A stretch of DNA of 43,150 nt from an uncultured Bacteroidota bacterium (GTDB lineage Bacteria; Bacteroidota; Bacteroidia; Flavobacteriales_F; PHOS-HE28). The notes below the pieces were generated by a model. It was not told the origin of the DNA. It saw only the letters and a list, made by a program, of their open reading frames with translations, and made no database searches. Of the stretch, positions 42,634-43,150 are shown piece after piece (within the stretch, counting starts at the first letter, position 1; every line of letters begins with the position of its first letter). Where the stretch lies: contig CADECG010000011.1 of the NCBI GenBank assembly GCA_902825795.1, positions 1 to 43,150 on the forward strand, written 5' to 3'. The position numbers were made by a program, and so were the translations under genes.

Positions 42634-43050
42634 ATGCGCTACATACCCTTGATCGTCGCAACCTCACTTGCGGCATGCGGACCGAGTGCAACAGAACTGG
42701 AGGATGCGCGACGCGCTGAAGAGGCAGTTCGGCATGAACGGCAAGTGGAACAGCGCATAGGGTTGATCGCCGACAGCGCGTACAGCGCGGAAGAGGATTG
42801 CCTCCGAGAGGAAGAATTTCTGGCGATGAGCAAGTATGATCTTCAGTTGGCTGTGGACAGCATGGAACTCGTGTTACAGATCCAACTAGGTCGCTCACCG
42901 CAGGAACGAGAAGAGGAAAAACGCGCCGCCGCGAAGAAGGTTGAACAGGCCCGACTACAGGTCCAGCATTCTGAAGATAGGATCGTCACGGCAAAGCAGC
43001 GTGCCGCCGAGTGGCGTAAGAAGCTGGAAGAGGCTATGGACGCCGAATGA
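42634..43050 (+). CDS. Coiled-coil lipoprotein
   Basis: A 138-residue predicted lipoprotein. The short signal MRYIPLIVATSLAA is followed by Cys15 (lipobox L-A-A-C) and GPSATELED. Nearly all of the mature protein is charged and helical, with heptad-like Glu/Lys/Arg/Gln patterns (EEEKRAAAKKVEQARLQVQHSEDRI, AEWRKKLEEAMDAE), so a coiled coil is expected. It begins 10 bases after the E1 stop and may be co-transcribed. No family was recognised; a periplasm-facing spacer or scaffold is a guess. Confidence 0.75.
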   Translation: MRYIPLIVATSLAACGPSATELEDARRAEEAVRHERQVEQRIGLIADSAYSAEEDCLREEEFLAMSKYDLQLAVDSMELVLQIQLGRSPQEREEEKRAAAKKVEQARLQVQHSEDRIVTAKQRAAEWRKKLEEAMDAE

Positions 43051-43063
43051 GGTCTGCACTTCC

Positions 43064-43091
43064 CCCCGCACAGGCTCGGCTGTGCGCGGGC
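43064..43091 (+). terminator. Hairpin after the lipoprotein gene, uncertain terminator
   Basis: CCCGCACAG and CTGTGCG-C-GGG form a GC-rich stem with one bulged base and a GCTCGG loop, starting about 14 bases after the stop codon. No T run follows, so intrinsic termination is doubtful. The remaining bases to 43150 show no gene. Confidence 0.45.
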
Positions 43092-43150
43092 AGGCCCCAG
43101 CACACCTCTAGACTTGCGGCGATAGATCACTGAAGAGGACTGAGCGTGGC

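Noticed and set aside
1-43150. CRISPR arrays, tRNA or rRNA genes, prophage
   Set aside because: No regularly spaced repeats, no cloverleaf-like segments with conserved TTCGAATCC-type arms, and no phage structural genes were recognised.

Overview
The window reads as chromosomal DNA of a GC-rich member of the Bacteroidota, most likely Flavobacteriales-like. The evidence is a Bacteroidota-type parE/parC topoisomerase IV pair, several secreted proteins with type IX secretion (T9SS) C-terminal tails, a DUF5686 outer-membrane barrel, a PadR/PspC pair, a fused E1 alpha/beta 2-oxoacid dehydrogenase, and promoter-like TAnnTTTG elements (the Bacteroidota -7 box). No rRNA, tRNA, CRISPR array, transposase, integrase or phage gene was seen.

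Left part (1-8.8 kb): a truncated lipoprotein gene, then a HepT/MntA (HEPN/nucleotidyltransferase) toxin-antitoxin pair behind parC. The pair lies between two 56-bp direct copies of the parC 3' end (54/56 identical), which suggests that it arrived by recombination at the parC tail. The topoisomerase operon runs parE, a secreted protein, a lipoprotein, parC, with ATGA overlaps at the first two junctions. Two small secreted-protein genes follow, separated by a strong bidirectional terminator.

Middle-left (8.8-18.4 kb): a DUF5686 barrel, a sulfotransferase, and a compact biosynthetic cassette of separate single-domain proteins: carrier protein, HxxxD (condensation/wax-ester-synthase-like) acyltransferase, FAD-dependent oxidoreductase and AMP-forming acid ligase. 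These four are tightly packed on one strand. A CrtI-like desaturase is transcribed divergently from the same 80-bp promoter region, and the sulfotransferase converges on the ligase. This is the best candidate for an uncharacterised pathway: an acid is activated, loaded on the carrier, possibly oxidised, and transferred to an unknown acceptor.

Middle (18.4-28.1 kb): the YchF GTPase, a small CBU_0592-like membrane protein, a YhiN/HI0933-type flavoprotein, two T9SS cargo proteins (a propeller-like protein and secreted endonuclease I), a standalone AIPR-family protein (a phage-resistance family) with an unusual N-terminal nuclease-like motif, and a padR-pspC operon whose promoter overlaps a likely PadR operator.

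Right part (28.1-43.15 kb): a CPA2 cation/proton antiporter with a C-terminal Usp-like region, a small membrane protein, an agmatinase-family ureohydrolase preceded by a four-copy 8-bp repeat, a family-4-like glycosyltransferase, a YHYH-domain T9SS protein, an overlapping aminotransferase-GNAT-EamA operon, a DUF1963/YwqG protein, a delta-60-repeat secreted protein ending in a duplicated dockerin-like domain, the fused E1 dehydrogenase and a coiled-coil lipoprotein.

Start sites were often moved inward from the longest possible frame, using signal peptides, stop/start overlaps and promoter positions. All functions are read from motifs by eye; no database search was run.
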